From the NCBI GenBank assembly GCA_963966185.1, contig CAWZYM010000308.1:607001-671000 (forward strand): 64,000 nucleotides of DNA, read 5' to 3'. Positions 12,291 through 23,021 of this stretch are shown one piece after another; position 1 is the stretch's first letter, and every line of letters begins with the position of its first letter. The DNA comes from Rhabditoides inermis. Lineage: Eukaryota > Nematoda > Chromadorea > Rhabditida > Rhabditidae. The notes under the pieces are model-generated. The model saw nothing but the letters and a program-made list of their open reading frames with translations. It was not told the DNA's origin and did no database searches. The position numbers and the translations under genes are program-made.

Positions 12291-12817
12291 CTCTCAGAAA
12301 TCGACAATGATGATGAGCTTATTTTTCTTTAACCTGGGAGACGTGTTGCATGTGCGTCGTTTTGAAATTAGATGATGTCATTCAGCTTAGTCTGCGTACT
12401 TATCTCCTTTTCTTAAGGACGAATATGGTAGAGAAGAGTGACTATGGCACTATGGCGATATACTTAACTTTCCTTGAGTACGTTGTGGCTTCCAAGAGCA
12501 TTATATTGTCCTATTATCGATGTTCTCTTTCTCATGGAAGAGCCCAAAACGTCTGGATTTTCATACTCTTGATTGACTGGAAGAGTATATGGTAAATTAC
12601 AACCAGCTAAATTACAAATAGTCACGCGCTAGAATCTGCAAGAGGCGATATAGAGAAAGGTCCCTTAGAATCTGCAAGAACAACGTAATGCTAAAAGATG
12701 TTATCAAGATAATACAAAATGAAATGGTTTTTTTTGGTATCGCTAGCTCTTCTCGGAAGCGAGATACGCGCGCGCGCGCCCGAGCTCGGGCTAGTCACCG
12801 GTTGACGAATGGTTTTC

Positions 12818-12836
12818 TAGGGGGGGGGGGGGGGGG
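12818..12836. repeat. Poly-G tract
   Basis: A run of about 17-18 G, a candidate G-quadruplex and a likely sequencing weak point. It is followed by a degenerate SINE head at 12913-12980. Confidence 0.8.
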
Positions 12837-12912
12837 TGACGCGCACTGGCAGCCCTCTCAGAGCCGCTCTCTCACTCTCGTCAATCGCATCGAGCGGCTT
12901 TCCCGCAGTGCT

Positions 12913-12980
12913 ATGTAGTGTTGTGAATAGCGAGCGCGCATGCAGACCGGACTTTCCGGAGTTCGAGTCCGGGAGAGGGC
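12913..12980 (+). mobile_element. Degenerate tRNA-like SINE head
   Basis: A TAGTGTTGTGAATAGCG segment (A-box-like) and a GAGTTCGAGTCC B box lie 30-40 bp apart. The sequence does not fold into a convincing cloverleaf. Confidence 0.4.
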
Positions 12981-13182
12981 AAAAGTTGCGCTTTTTCTAT
13001 TGACTTTTGGATGATATGGCGATAGTAACACAGCCAGTTTGATTTTGTGGAATTTTATTTTTCCCATTTTTTACACATTTTTAGACTAGAACCGTTTCGG
13101 AAACCGATTGTTTTGCTCATAAAAGTAGTTGTGGTACATGTACTCCACATAGATTTCTATGAAATCCAATAAAAGTGCATTC

Positions 13183-13508
13183 ATTATCTTTTAAAAGGAC
13201 TAGCATAAGAAGATAGTTTGTTTTATCCGACGTCATGCAACAAAAGCTCATGCATTTTATCAATCGCAGAAGTAAACAAACCTGCTCCGATAGTTTGAAA
13301 CGTTTTTTTTAAGTTTGAAAGTTGATTAAATCCAAACTTCAATGTCAATTTACAAACGTGACACAATGACCTACGATCCTACGAATGATTATGCAGAAAG
13401 AGCAGGTTTGTTTACTAGTTCGATTGATAAAATGCATGAGCTTTTGTTGCATTACGTCGGATGAAACAAACTATACTCTTTTGCTAGTCCTTTTACTAAA
13501 AAGATAAT
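13183..13508. mobile_element. Fold-back MITE with about 105-bp arms
   Basis: The left arm (13183-13286) and right arm (13401-13508) are near-perfect reverse complements, starting ATTATCTT and including TCCGACGT and ATGCATTTTATCAATCG. The 114-bp loop has no ORF. Confidence 0.88.
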
Positions 13509-14352
13509 ATGTATAATATATGTAAATTTTATCAGTCGTAACCAAAGTAATGAAAGTAAAGGGGGGTAAGAGGGATGACGCATTGGAAAAAGAGAAGAAA
13601 AGGACGAGAGAAGTGTGCTTCATCAGAAAGAACACAAGCAGCATCCAGAGTTGGCGAACAGCCAGCAGCTCCGGCAGGGGCGGCTTTATCTTCAGTCTCT
13701 GTTGTGCGCATGTACCTATTTCTAGATTCGCGAAATCGAAAGGACTATACAATATCATATTTGAATTCGTCTGCAAAAAAATTCTCATGAACCTGTTTTA
13801 AAAATCTGTTTTTTTTTCTCTGATTTCGAGCCCTTTATGTTGGCGCAGCGAGGCTCGAATTGGCGTGCGATCGATAAAGAACAGGCGATGTTTCTGCTTG
13901 AACATTTGCTTTCTGAAGATTGACTTTGAGTCAAGAAGACGTCGTATAGATGACACGGTGAGCGTGATCAAACCTAAATCAGAGCTGTGTGGCTCAACGG
14001 AGAGCCTAGAAATAGGTTCGCTTCCAATTCGTCTAAATTCGATCAAAATTTGTCGGAGGGAGGCTGTCGATTGAACTGTTTGAATAAGTAGACAATCAGC
14101 AAACACCGAACGACCGAACAGCAACAGCTTCCGACATACCACATATACATCATTTTATTGGATTAGTTGCGTTTCTTCATTTCAGATTGAATGTGAGAGG
14201 CATTCTTGATATGAAATTTGATGTTTGCGTCTCTCACATTCAAAACAAAAAGGAAAAAAAGAAAAGATGGAACATGTGGAACACTGAAAATCTATATGAA
14301 ACAAAAAAAGCGAGTGAAATGAAAACGCGCGCGAAAGCATTTCGAAACCACC
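13509..14352. other. Intergenic between the two P450 genes
   Basis: No gene is supported; small ORFs lack splice or domain signs. Confidence 0.5.
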
Positions 14353-14556
14353 GTGGTATGGTGGTATAGTGGTATGGTGGTATGGTAGTATGGTTGTTTG
14401 ATTGTATGATGCTATGCTGGTATGATGGTATGATGGTATGATGGTATGATGGTATGATGTTATGATGGTATGATGGTATGATGGTATGATGGTATGATGG
14501 TATGATGGTATGATGGTATGATGGTATGATGGTATGATGGTATGATAGTATGATGG
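14353..14556. repeat. 8-bp satellite, unit GATGGTAT
   Basis: About 25 copies of GATGGTAT, degenerate at the 5' side. Its complement occurs at 11995-12085, so the two arrays form an inverted pair around the P450 spacer. A 19-bp tandem repeat (CAGATCACTCTTTTCTATC) follows at about 14723-14780. Confidence 0.92.
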
Positions 14557-15171
14557 TAGTCTTCTCACATTATTTTTTACCGTAGAGTGGGAATAAAGTA
14601 AAGTCGGATGAATGCGATGATAGCAAGAGAGAACGCGAATGGCGAATCATCCCAACTCTTTATCACAACATCATGACATGAAACATGCGGAAAAGGTGGG
14701 AAATTAAAGCAGCGGCGGATGCAGATCACTCTTTTCTATCCAGATCACTCTTTTCTATCCAGATCACTCTGTCCATATCGCGAGCACTCGCTTTTCATAT
14801 CTCAGAGCTGTCTCTCATTACAGTAGAAAGCGTTTATTCATTTCCTCTCCTGTAAATAATTTGTACGTAATACAAAATAGATAAACTAGGACTCACCTCC
14901 GTTCATTCCGGGGTTGGAAGCATTGATGATGACGTCAGATTGAAACTACATCATGTCGTTTACACGTGTGCAATTTTCATCATATGTCATATCATATGAT
15001 TTAGTGCACAGTGCGGATTCTCGTTATCAGTTTATTATTCAACTTGTTTAGATTTTTGGAGTTCTGAGACTGGCGTGCATACTAGAATATGATAAATGCA
15101 CCGATTTAATGAACGACGATCACCGACCTTTCCATTCTCTTAGAGCCTGACGTTCCATTTTCTGATTACAG

Positions 15172-17111
15172 ATGGCTGTGTGGATCTATATCGTGTTGGC
15201 TTTGTTGACCGCGGCTTTGCTTTATTCCAAGCACATCATCGACTTTATTCAAAGAAGACAACGCCTTGTTAGCATGGTCGACAAACTACCAGGACCGTTT
15301 TCCATACCCGTATTGGGCACAACGTGGATGTTCAAATGGCAGATTGCAGGTGAGTGTCAGCGTTCATAATCTGTTCATGATCATTCATTTCTCAGCCCTC
15401 GCTCAGCAACTGTTGGACTGGGGTGAGTACTATTCGGAGCAGGGCTTTGGATTAGTCCGAATCTGGATGTCATTCATTCCAATGGTCGGATTCATTCGAC
15501 CCGAAGCGGCCAAGGTAATATAAAAATCAGACTGAAACATGATGGAACATGTTGTTCAGGTGCTGTTTGACAGCAATGAGTTTATCACGAAGGGCAAGGA
15601 GTATGATATTCTCCGTCCGTGGCTGGGAGATGGTCTGCTGACAAGTACCGGACCCAAGTGGAGATCGAGGAGAAAGATGCTCACACCGTCGTTCCATTTC
15701 AATGTCCTCAACGATTTCCTTATCACCCACGACTATCAGGTATGCCATCTGCCATTATTCTCATTTTCTACAGACAACAGACAGAGAACCTTTTAGTCGA
15801 AAATTCTTCTGGGTCAACTGGAACCGTTTGCGGGAACTGGAAATGAGTTTAACATCTTCCCGTACCTGAAGCGATGCGCTCTTGATATCATTTGCGGTAA
15901 ACGATTCGGTGCAAGATGCAAATATGATCATTCCATTGTAGAGACAGCAATGGGAACAACAGTTGAGGCGCAGGTGAACCACAATCATCCCTATGTGATG
16001 GCAGTACAGAGAATGAACGAGCTTGCATTCATCTTTCAACGGTTACATTCCGTGGTTTTCGTTTTCCTTACTGTAAATTGTGTTCAGTATGCCGTGGCTG
16101 TGGATCAAGGCAATCTGGTACATGACTGGATACGGATTCGAGTACGATAATAACCTCAAGATTGTCACGGATTTCACTAAGAAAGTGATCGCGGAGAAAG
16201 GAGAGGAGTACGCTCGCATGGATAGAAACACCATTGATAGGAAAAAGAATAAGGTGAGAAAGAATGTTGCTGCCGCTTTGTCCACAGAACCTTATCCACA
16301 GAACCATCTTGTTCAGGCGTTCCTGGACATGTTGATGGAAATCAAACTGGAAGGGAAGCTGAACGACGAGGACATCCGAGAAGAAGTGGACACATTTATG
16401 TTCGAAGGACACGACACCACCTCCTCTTCTATGGGATGGACTCTGTGGTGCATATCGCACAACCCCGACGTACAGGAGAAAATCATAGCAGAAATGGACG
16501 AGATCTTTGGTAAGAACAACATGGTCATGAATCAATAAAAAAAACTGTTCAGGAACATCTGATCGTGACTGCACGAACGAAGACTTGAAGTTGATGAAGT
16601 ATCTTGAGAGATGTATAAAAGTCAGTCGAAGTGAGTGAACAACCCTGAATCTCGATATTTTAGGAATCGATGCGCATGTTTCCCCCAGTACCCGTGATGA
16701 GCCGCGCAATCTTTGAAGATCTGGATATCAGTGAGTAATATGACAGCTTCATTGATGTGATCCATTGTTGCAGACGGGACGATAGTACCGAAGGACTCGG
16801 TGGCACTCATCGCTCCCATTCTCATCCACCGCAATAAGACTGTGTGGGAGAACCCCAACACATACAATCCAGACAATTTTCTCGAAGACAACATCACCAA
16901 GCGGCATCCGTACGCGTTCGTGCCATTCTCAGTCGGACCGAGGAACTGTATCGGACAGAAGTTCGCAATGATGGAGGAGAAGACAGTGTTGTCGTGGTTC
17001 TTCCGTCGATACCGCTGCTTCGCCACCATTCCATTCGAGGACAACAAGCCGTGCCCAGAAATCATCATGAAACCCTCCATCGGATTCCCAGTTCGGCTCG
17101 AGAAACGTTAA
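15172..17111 (+). CDS. Cytochrome P450, CYP4-type, copy 2, 502 aa
   Basis: Ten exons: 15172-15349, 15396-15514, 15560-15739, 15797-15896, 15942-16041, 16088-16253, 16317-16509, 16553-16620, 16664-16730 and 16774-17111. It is a tandem paralogue of the gene at 9579 with the same coding length. The ATG directly follows a GATTACAG acceptor, suggesting trans-splicing. The order is an N-terminal anchor (residues about 3-18), [12 protein letters not shown], the I-helix [10 protein letters not shown], helix [14 protein letters not shown] with an intact ExxR, and haem loop [11 protein letters not shown]. It is expected to be an ER-bound CYP4-like monooxygenase; the substrate is unknown. It has four introns that copy 1 lacks (after DYQ, in ICE, in FIFQR, after CIK) and lacks two that copy 1 has (after LVGM, in NCIG). 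Several exon stretches are almost identical to copy 1 while others diverge. Confidence 0.93.
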
Positions 17112-17218
17112 TTCTCATCTCATTCATTGTTGGGCTCTGTCGACGCTCATCGCTTGACTCGCAATCGATTTCATAAATTATTCTCCGAAAATATTTTATT
17201 ACTAATTTATTAATTCAC

Positions 17219-17333
17219 CACAGATCTGACACAGACTCTGTCCGAGATCTGTGTGGAGTCTGTGACAGATCTGTGGGGAGCAGATCTGTCACAGATGTTT
17301 TACAGATCTGCTACAGATCTGTCACAGATGATT
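17219..17333. repeat. ACAGATCTG-rich palindromic repeat cluster
   Basis: Irregular tandem and inverted copies of ACAGATCTG and CAGACTCTG between the second P450 gene and the small peptide gene. Each core is self-complementary (AGATCT). Confidence 0.8.
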
Positions 17334-17595
17334 TTTCAAGTCGAATGTTCACCCGTTTCTTCTTTTAGCTGCCCTGATCATACCGCCATGTAAACCAAAA
17401 ATCACACCATTATCTAACAACAGTCCGTCCTCATAACAAAGTCGTCTTCAAGTAACAAACATCGATATTGATAATACGATTTATTTTGAGACAACCTTTC
17501 AATATGAAACAACAATATATCGAAGATATCTTGAATTGCCGATCTCGCAGCCTTTCTTCTTCTACTTCTTCCTTCTTCTTCCCTCCTTGCCAGCT

Positions 17596-17931
17596 TCATT
17601 TAATCGGCAGACGCCTCGCGCTCACGAAATCTGTAATGATAAGTTCAACATCGTACACATAATGAATAATACATTATACATAAAGTTGAGTATCAAAACT
17701 ACGACGACTTTTACACAAATCATTCACACAAAACAATAAATTTCTGCTCACCATTAGTGTTCCTGGTACAACCGCAGACGGCATCACCACCACGGCAGAT
17801 AATGGATGTTCGTCTACAATAAGAGACATGTAACGATATTATACAGTCTACATAGATACTCACAACATAAGTGAATTAAATATCACAAAGTTATAAAAAA
17901 AACATAAGAAAACACTTATAGCAACAAACAT
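17596..17931 (-). CDS. Short secreted cysteine-containing peptide, 54 aa
   Basis: I do not recognise the family. Three exons, 17931-17864, 17813-17752 and 17630-17596, join in frame with clean borders (GTGAGT..TTATTGTAG, GTGAGC..CATTACAG). The first exon is almost wholly a signal peptide (MFVAISVFLCFFYNFVIF). The mature part is about 30 residues with three close cysteines in CRGGDAVCGC and ends RRLPIK. The basic, short form would suit a secreted peptide such as an antimicrobial, a neuropeptide-like peptide or an effector; none of these is shown. AATAAA on the minus strand at about 17483-17478 is a plausible poly(A) signal. It is too short for default ORF calling, and only the splice pattern and signal peptide support it. 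Confidence 0.5.
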
Positions 17932-17992
17932 GGTAGCTGATAACGTTGCCAAAACCGGCTACAGTCATCAAAATCATAAATGTTTTCGTTCT

Positions 17993-18457
17993 AACGAGGG
18001 AGGTGTTATAGATCCTCCACTCGGATTCACAATCTGAAGGCACCATTCGAAAGCTCTTGATCTCCTTAACAACATATCAAAAATTCAGCTGCCCTCGTGT
18101 CCATTAAAGTACCGTAATCTTCGTTTGAAGTTGATATCAGATTACTGTACTTTGTGTTACGTATGTTGCACTATTCTTATCGGAGTGGGTCCCTAATAGT
18201 TATAGAAGGCTTTCATAAAAACTTTGAAATATGCGATTTCATCGATTTAGAGCCGAGTTATGGTCAAAAACGTCGATGACTGCCTCCAGCGAGTGTCTGG
18301 AGTTTGAAATTTTTGACTGTTACTTTCTATGTAAAGTATGCCTAAACCGAAACGAGGGCAGCTGATTTTTCGATATGTTAAACAGTAGGTTAAGGGCTTT
18401 CAATTTCTATCTTATGAAGTAAATCCGACTGGAGGACCTATAACACGTCCCTCGTAA
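17993..18457. mobile_element. MITE with about 105-bp inverted arms
   Basis: The arms (17993-18098 and 18351-18457) are diverged reverse complements: CGAGGGAGGTGTTATAGATC and TATAACACGTCCCTCG at the ends, CAGCTGCCCTCGT and ACGAGGGCAGCTG at the inner borders. No ORF is present. Confidence 0.8.
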
Positions 18458-18479
18458 GACCAATTTTAAAATCGAAACT

Positions 18480-18655
18480 ATGACTAATAAATTAGTTGCA
18501 AAATTTTACTACTAATTTATTAGTGCTAAATTAGTAGTAGGAATCCGCAATGATTCATGACTAATAAATGAGCTTAAACTTTTTTTACTAATAAATGAAG
18601 CTGATTTATTACTATCAAATATTTATTAGTAATAAGTTACTAATTTATTACCCGG
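18480..18655. repeat. AT-rich palindromic repeat (ACTAATTTATTAGT type)
   Basis: Several overlapping copies of TACTAATTTATTA and its complement occur here, with another at about 17199-17214. Together they may be remnants of the ends of one older inverted-repeat element spanning 17195-18650. Confidence 0.6.
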
Positions 18656-18667
18656 CGTGAATATCCA

Positions 18668-19115
18668 AAGAGAGTGTGAACAATCGTGAAACGACACGAT
18701 AGTGTTGCATATGTATTCCTGTGCAGTTGTCTCGCCCGGGCCTGCCCACTCCACCACCCGTCTTGTCCACTCCTCAGCTCACTCCAGATACCCCCATTGA
18801 CTCTGTCCCCGTCAAGCACAACCAGGTAAGAATAACTGCTTGCATACATGCATCTCACTTGTTCAGACTCCCTGCACCTCCAAGCCTGTCGAGAAACGCC
18901 CCGTGGCTGTCTCTCCGGCTTGCTCCGAGCCTCCGGATGGGAAGCGAGCGCGGATGGCGGGACGTGCGGACAGGGTGGACAGGCCGGGTGGAGACATGCA
19001 GGGGGCAGTGCAGCCGAGTTGCCCCGTGCCCCCCGAGTGGGCGGACAGTCGCACCGCCCTCCTCGAACTAGCCAGTGTGTTCGGAGCCCGAGTCGAGGAG
19101 GGTCAGCACAGTTTG
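18668..19115 (+). pseudogene. Duplicated two-exon fragment of family gene A
   Basis: About 448 bp are almost identical to 28495-28940 of gene A: the two exons encoding LSRPGLPTPPPVLSTP.. and ..DGKRARMAGR.., with their introns. I see a 2-bp indel at the left end and one substitution (CCGCCCTCCTC against CCGCCCTTCTC). Homology stops abruptly after GGTCAGCACAGTTTGT. No flanking exons of the gene are here, so this is a fragment, not a gene. It lies directly beside AT-rich transposon remnants. Confidence 0.93.
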
Positions 19116-19500
19116 TATTATCATGCTCTCAAGAAAGGAAGCTTCCGTTTTCGCCAAATCTGGCCCATTTTGTCGGAAATAATTGTGTTTGACCATATCT
19201 GTATTATTGTTATCAACTAGTGTGTACTAGAGAAGAAGTCGGGGAGTTGGGGAAGCTCTGATATTATCTATTCATAACATGAAACACTTCGAAACACTTC
19301 GAGTCTATTTCCGACCGGTGTCACTGCTCTGTGGCAGAAAGATACGTGTTTGGAATGACGGTTGGAGAGATTCATTTAAAAGACGGAGGCGTGACAGTAG
19401 GCAGAAGATAACCGTTTCGGGGTGTAAAGTTGTGGTCATCGCAGCGAAGACGTAACAATAGACAGATGAGAGCATAGTACTGGCTCTGGATACTTGCAAG

Positions 19501-19502
<2 letters not shown>

Positions 19503-19573
<71 letters not shown>
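19503..19573. repeat. (GA)n microsatellite
   Basis: About 70 bp of nearly pure GA. Confidence 0.95.
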
Positions 19574-20174
19574 CTGTGTAAGTGAGTAAAAGATGAAAAA
19601 GTGAAAAAGTAGTAGGAGAGAGATAGTTTGAAAGATAGAAAGTGAAAGAGAAACATGATACATTGAAGTGCTCTCCAGGGCATTGGGGTGTTGTAAAATA
19701 CTATTGCTACCAAGTTTTAATAAAGCATATTAATACAGAGATGGCCCTTTGCGGCCGATTTGGCGCAAATCGGCTAAAACGGCTGCAAAGCTCCTTTCTC
19801 GGGGCTCCGTTCTCGGGTATTTCCTCACACTGCGTGTACAGACTACGCATGCGTGACGCAAAAGAGCCCGATTCTGCGTACACTCTGAGTGTACGCAGAA
19901 TTGGGGGCTACGCATGTGAGATGTGCGTGAGCCTCTCACGCATGTTATCAGTGCGTAGCAGTAGTGATGTGATGGGGGTTGACGTTGCTTTTGTTCTCAC
20001 TTGATCTTGCATATTCAATAGCGTAAGGACCATCACAACTAGAACGTTTATCTCGTATGCAAATATACAATGAAAAACTCGCATCATTTTACAGAAACAC
20101 AAATTATTGTTAAGATCATAAGCGTATGGAACAGTTCGGGGGAACATTAACGGTGCCACCAGTCCCCGGTTGCG

Positions 20175-21096
20175 TCAGTTCTCGTCAGTCCTCGTCGGTC
20201 CTTGTGCCAGTCCCACCAGTCCTTCCGCCGCGTCGCACGTCGCTGCCACTGTGCTTCCACGCACCCTCCAGCTGCTTCCTCTCGCCGCTCTGAAACAGAC
20301 CACATTGTAATCAGCAGTGAAGACAAGAACGTTCATCAAGCAACATTATATTTTACCAACACATCTTATAGCGAATACTCATATTGTTCAATTTGAACGT
20401 GATTCGAAAAAAAAGAAGAAAATTAGATGACAAAGAGGTTTACATCGCAGCTAGCCAAAAACATCGAGCGGATGAGGCTGCAACGATGAATCAGGTATCA
20501 TAGAGATACAGTAACTTGAAGCATGTATGACAGTAACACAAATGAATCCGAGATCATAAAATACCGAACTCACTTAATTTGAACAATGGATGGGTCAGAT
20601 GAAGTGATGGCATCAGCCGACTCTGTGCGGTACTGGCCATCATATCTGTGACATCATCGGGATCGGAGGCGAGGAGAACGCGCGCCCGACATGCGCATAC
20701 CTAGATGAAATGGTTATGTGATCTTCCAGTATTATCAAAGTACGGTCAGTCTCTTCGAAACCAATTCCGTACTGTTTCGAAGAAATAGCAATGCATTACG
20801 AAATGTTCGGAAGTATTCGAGAGTATGCGGGAGTATGCGGGAGTATTCCGAAGGCGATTCGAAAAGTAATTCCGAAGTGTTTTGAAGGCATACGAAGGGT
20901 GTTTCAAAGAGACTGACCGCAACTTCAAGAACAAAAAGGGAGGTCTGATATCATTGTCACTACGCCATTGAAATTTCACTATTTACATTCAGAATATTAA
21001 GATTATGTTTACATAAAAACAATTCGGATGGACACTCACTCTATGGAAGGCAGCCTTGCTGCAGGTGTTGACTCCATTCCACCATGGTTCTTCCAT
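20175..21096 (-). CDS. Hypothetical 110-aa protein inside the TIR element
   Basis: I do not recognise it. Exons 21096-21040, 20700-20574, 20477-20444 and 20289-20175 join in frame; the first two are the more convincing (GTGAGT donors, CTAG acceptor). It starts MEEPWWNGVNTCSKAAFHR, continues VCACRARVLLASDPDDVTDM, and has an Arg/Ala/Gly-rich C-terminus. The first intron holds a MITE (20742-20921). It could be a transposon-encoded accessory protein, a captured host exon set or a chance model. The last two exons are weak. Confidence 0.35.
20742..20921. mobile_element. MITE, family shared with 26512-26671
   Basis: The ends are CGGTCAGTCTCTTCGAA and TTTCAAAGAGACTGACCG (inverted). The interior is rich in TTCGGAAGTATTCG-type repeats. 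The element is nested in the 19812-21538 element. Confidence 0.8.
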
Positions 21097-21538
21097 TTCT
21101 GCTTCCTGGTAGACGACTGAATGATTCAAACGACATTCCAATTGTAGTACACAACGATATATTAACGAATATACACAATACAAGTACCAAATACAAGCAA
21201 AACAACAAAAAAAAAACAAAATTAAAAAAGAAAACAAAACAATTTTGCATCGGCGATTAGTATGTAGGCTAATATCTGCTAGCCAACGTAAGTGCGTGCT
21301 TTCTTGTCATTTGCATAGTGTACATTTATATTCTCACGCATGTGGGATTTGCGTGAGATCAGCCAGGCCATCGCGCACTTGCTTCACGCACTCCCGACAA
21401 GCGTAGCCTCGCCTCTCTCTCTCGTCCCCCGCGCGGGCTCGCCTCACACACTCGCCACATGCGTACGGTAGCCTCACGCACTTTCCACATGCGTACCGCT
21501 CTCTATTCTTGTTCACGCAGTGTGAGGATTTACCCGAG

Positions 21539-23021
21539 GTTGAGACAGAGAGTTCTAGTTTAGCGGATTCGAACGCTCTACTAGTGATCTATCAAACTGT
21601 ATAGTTGGTTCCAGTTGAAAAAAATCAGAAGGTCTGCTTTCACACCCCTGATTTTGACCCCTTCTGAGCGGTCGGTGCTCTCGCATTTGCATATCCGGAC
21701 TTGCAGGTTCCTGTGGCTGCTTCACTGCCCGTTCATCAATGACCATTGAGCATTGTCGCCGCTAATTACCCCCCTCTCGCTCGCACAGAGAAGTGATCCG
21801 TTTTTTCCACTGTCGTGTGTGGCCGATCACAGTTGAATAATGGCGCGCGCTTGTTCTATCCGTTGACGATTTGAAATGTGCATCTCAGTCTCAGTCTCCT
21901 AATTATAGAAACAAAAACTGAACAGGAAGATGCTGGAAAATGGGGGAGAATGAAAGTGCCGCACTTCGCCCTCTAAGTAGTACACAACAGGCTAATTTGG
22001 TGTCGTTTCGCAGTTTAATACTGCGATATTACCAGTACTTCCAAAACAGTTTTCGATTACTGGAATACGCTGTTTTAGACGTTATCGGTTGATAGACACT
22101 TTAGTTTTACGGTTGCCAAAATTGCAAAACAACCGTTCGTTGCGTAACTACTGCGAAAAGAACAAACTAAACTGATTGAACTGAGCTCTTTTTTCGAACA
22201 GAGTTAGTTTCAAAACCGAGCGCTCATTTTTGGCAACTTTATACATCTTCCGAAGTCATGCGATTGCGTCGGTCTTACGCCGCGGCCGCATCGGATTCAG
22301 AGTTGTGGCCACAGTGGAAAGAGAGGGCCACGCACGGTATACCGGGCCAGTGAGAGTATCTATTGAGTTGTCGTTAGTGTTTTCTGGTAGACAGGTGTCC
22401 AATTGATAAGTATGCATCATAAGAATAGACAGTTCTTATTGGAAGGTAGAAAGAATGGCCGGGCCGCATCGGATTCTTAGTTGTGGTCACTGTTTGAAAG
22501 TGAAATAGAGTTTTGTACACGAAAATATAGTGTTGTGAAATATAGTAATTTTTAGGTGAACTTGTGTTTAGATCATCATTCACATCTCGTTTATGCTTTG
22601 AAACAGAAGATAAGATACATAAATAATAATAACACACTATCAGGGCCACAGGGCCACGGGCCGCATTTTACCACTCAAGGGCCACGGGCCACAGGGCCGC
22701 GTTTTACCCGGTCCCGTGATCGTTAGGATAAAAGTTGTTTGTACGGAACCTTACCTGGTGTGTCGGTGTTGTGTAAAAAAAATCGCAGACTCGATGGTGT
22801 TTAATATTGTATTTGTTTTGTGTTGTATGATTTGTAATAAAAATTAATTGCAAGTAAGTCTGCCGCGGAGATCTACTCTAGTGTCTAGTGTTCACTTGAT
22901 CATGTCACACATTCACACAACCACCGCTATTCTAAGAAGATTTATTCGAAACACTTGTCTCACGCAACACCTACGCACACTGTAATGATGAAAGACAGAC
23001 TGAGATTGTAAGCACTTGTAA
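21539..23021. other. Intergenic with small repeats
   Basis: No gene is supported. GCCGCATCGGATTC..GTTGTGG occurs twice (about 22284 and 22464). GGGCCACGGGCCACAGGGCC-type tandem units lie at 22641-22712. Confidence 0.5.

Larger units (their letters stand above)
19812..21538. mobile_element. DNA transposon-like element, 1.7 kb, 25-bp TIRs
   Basis: CTCGGGTATTTCCTCACACT at 19812 matches the reverse complement of the sequence ending at 21538 over 25 bp with two mismatches, and GTT abuts both ends (possible 3-bp target duplication). Sub-terminal ACGCATGTG/CTCACGCA motifs are repeated many times within 200 bp of each end, as in several DNA transposon superfamilies. The interior contains a spliced ORF on the minus strand and a nested MITE. 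The superfamily is not assigned. Confidence 0.7.

Noticed and set aside
11995..14556. CRISPR-like regular repeats
   Set aside because: Octamer satellites without unique spacers in a eukaryotic genome.
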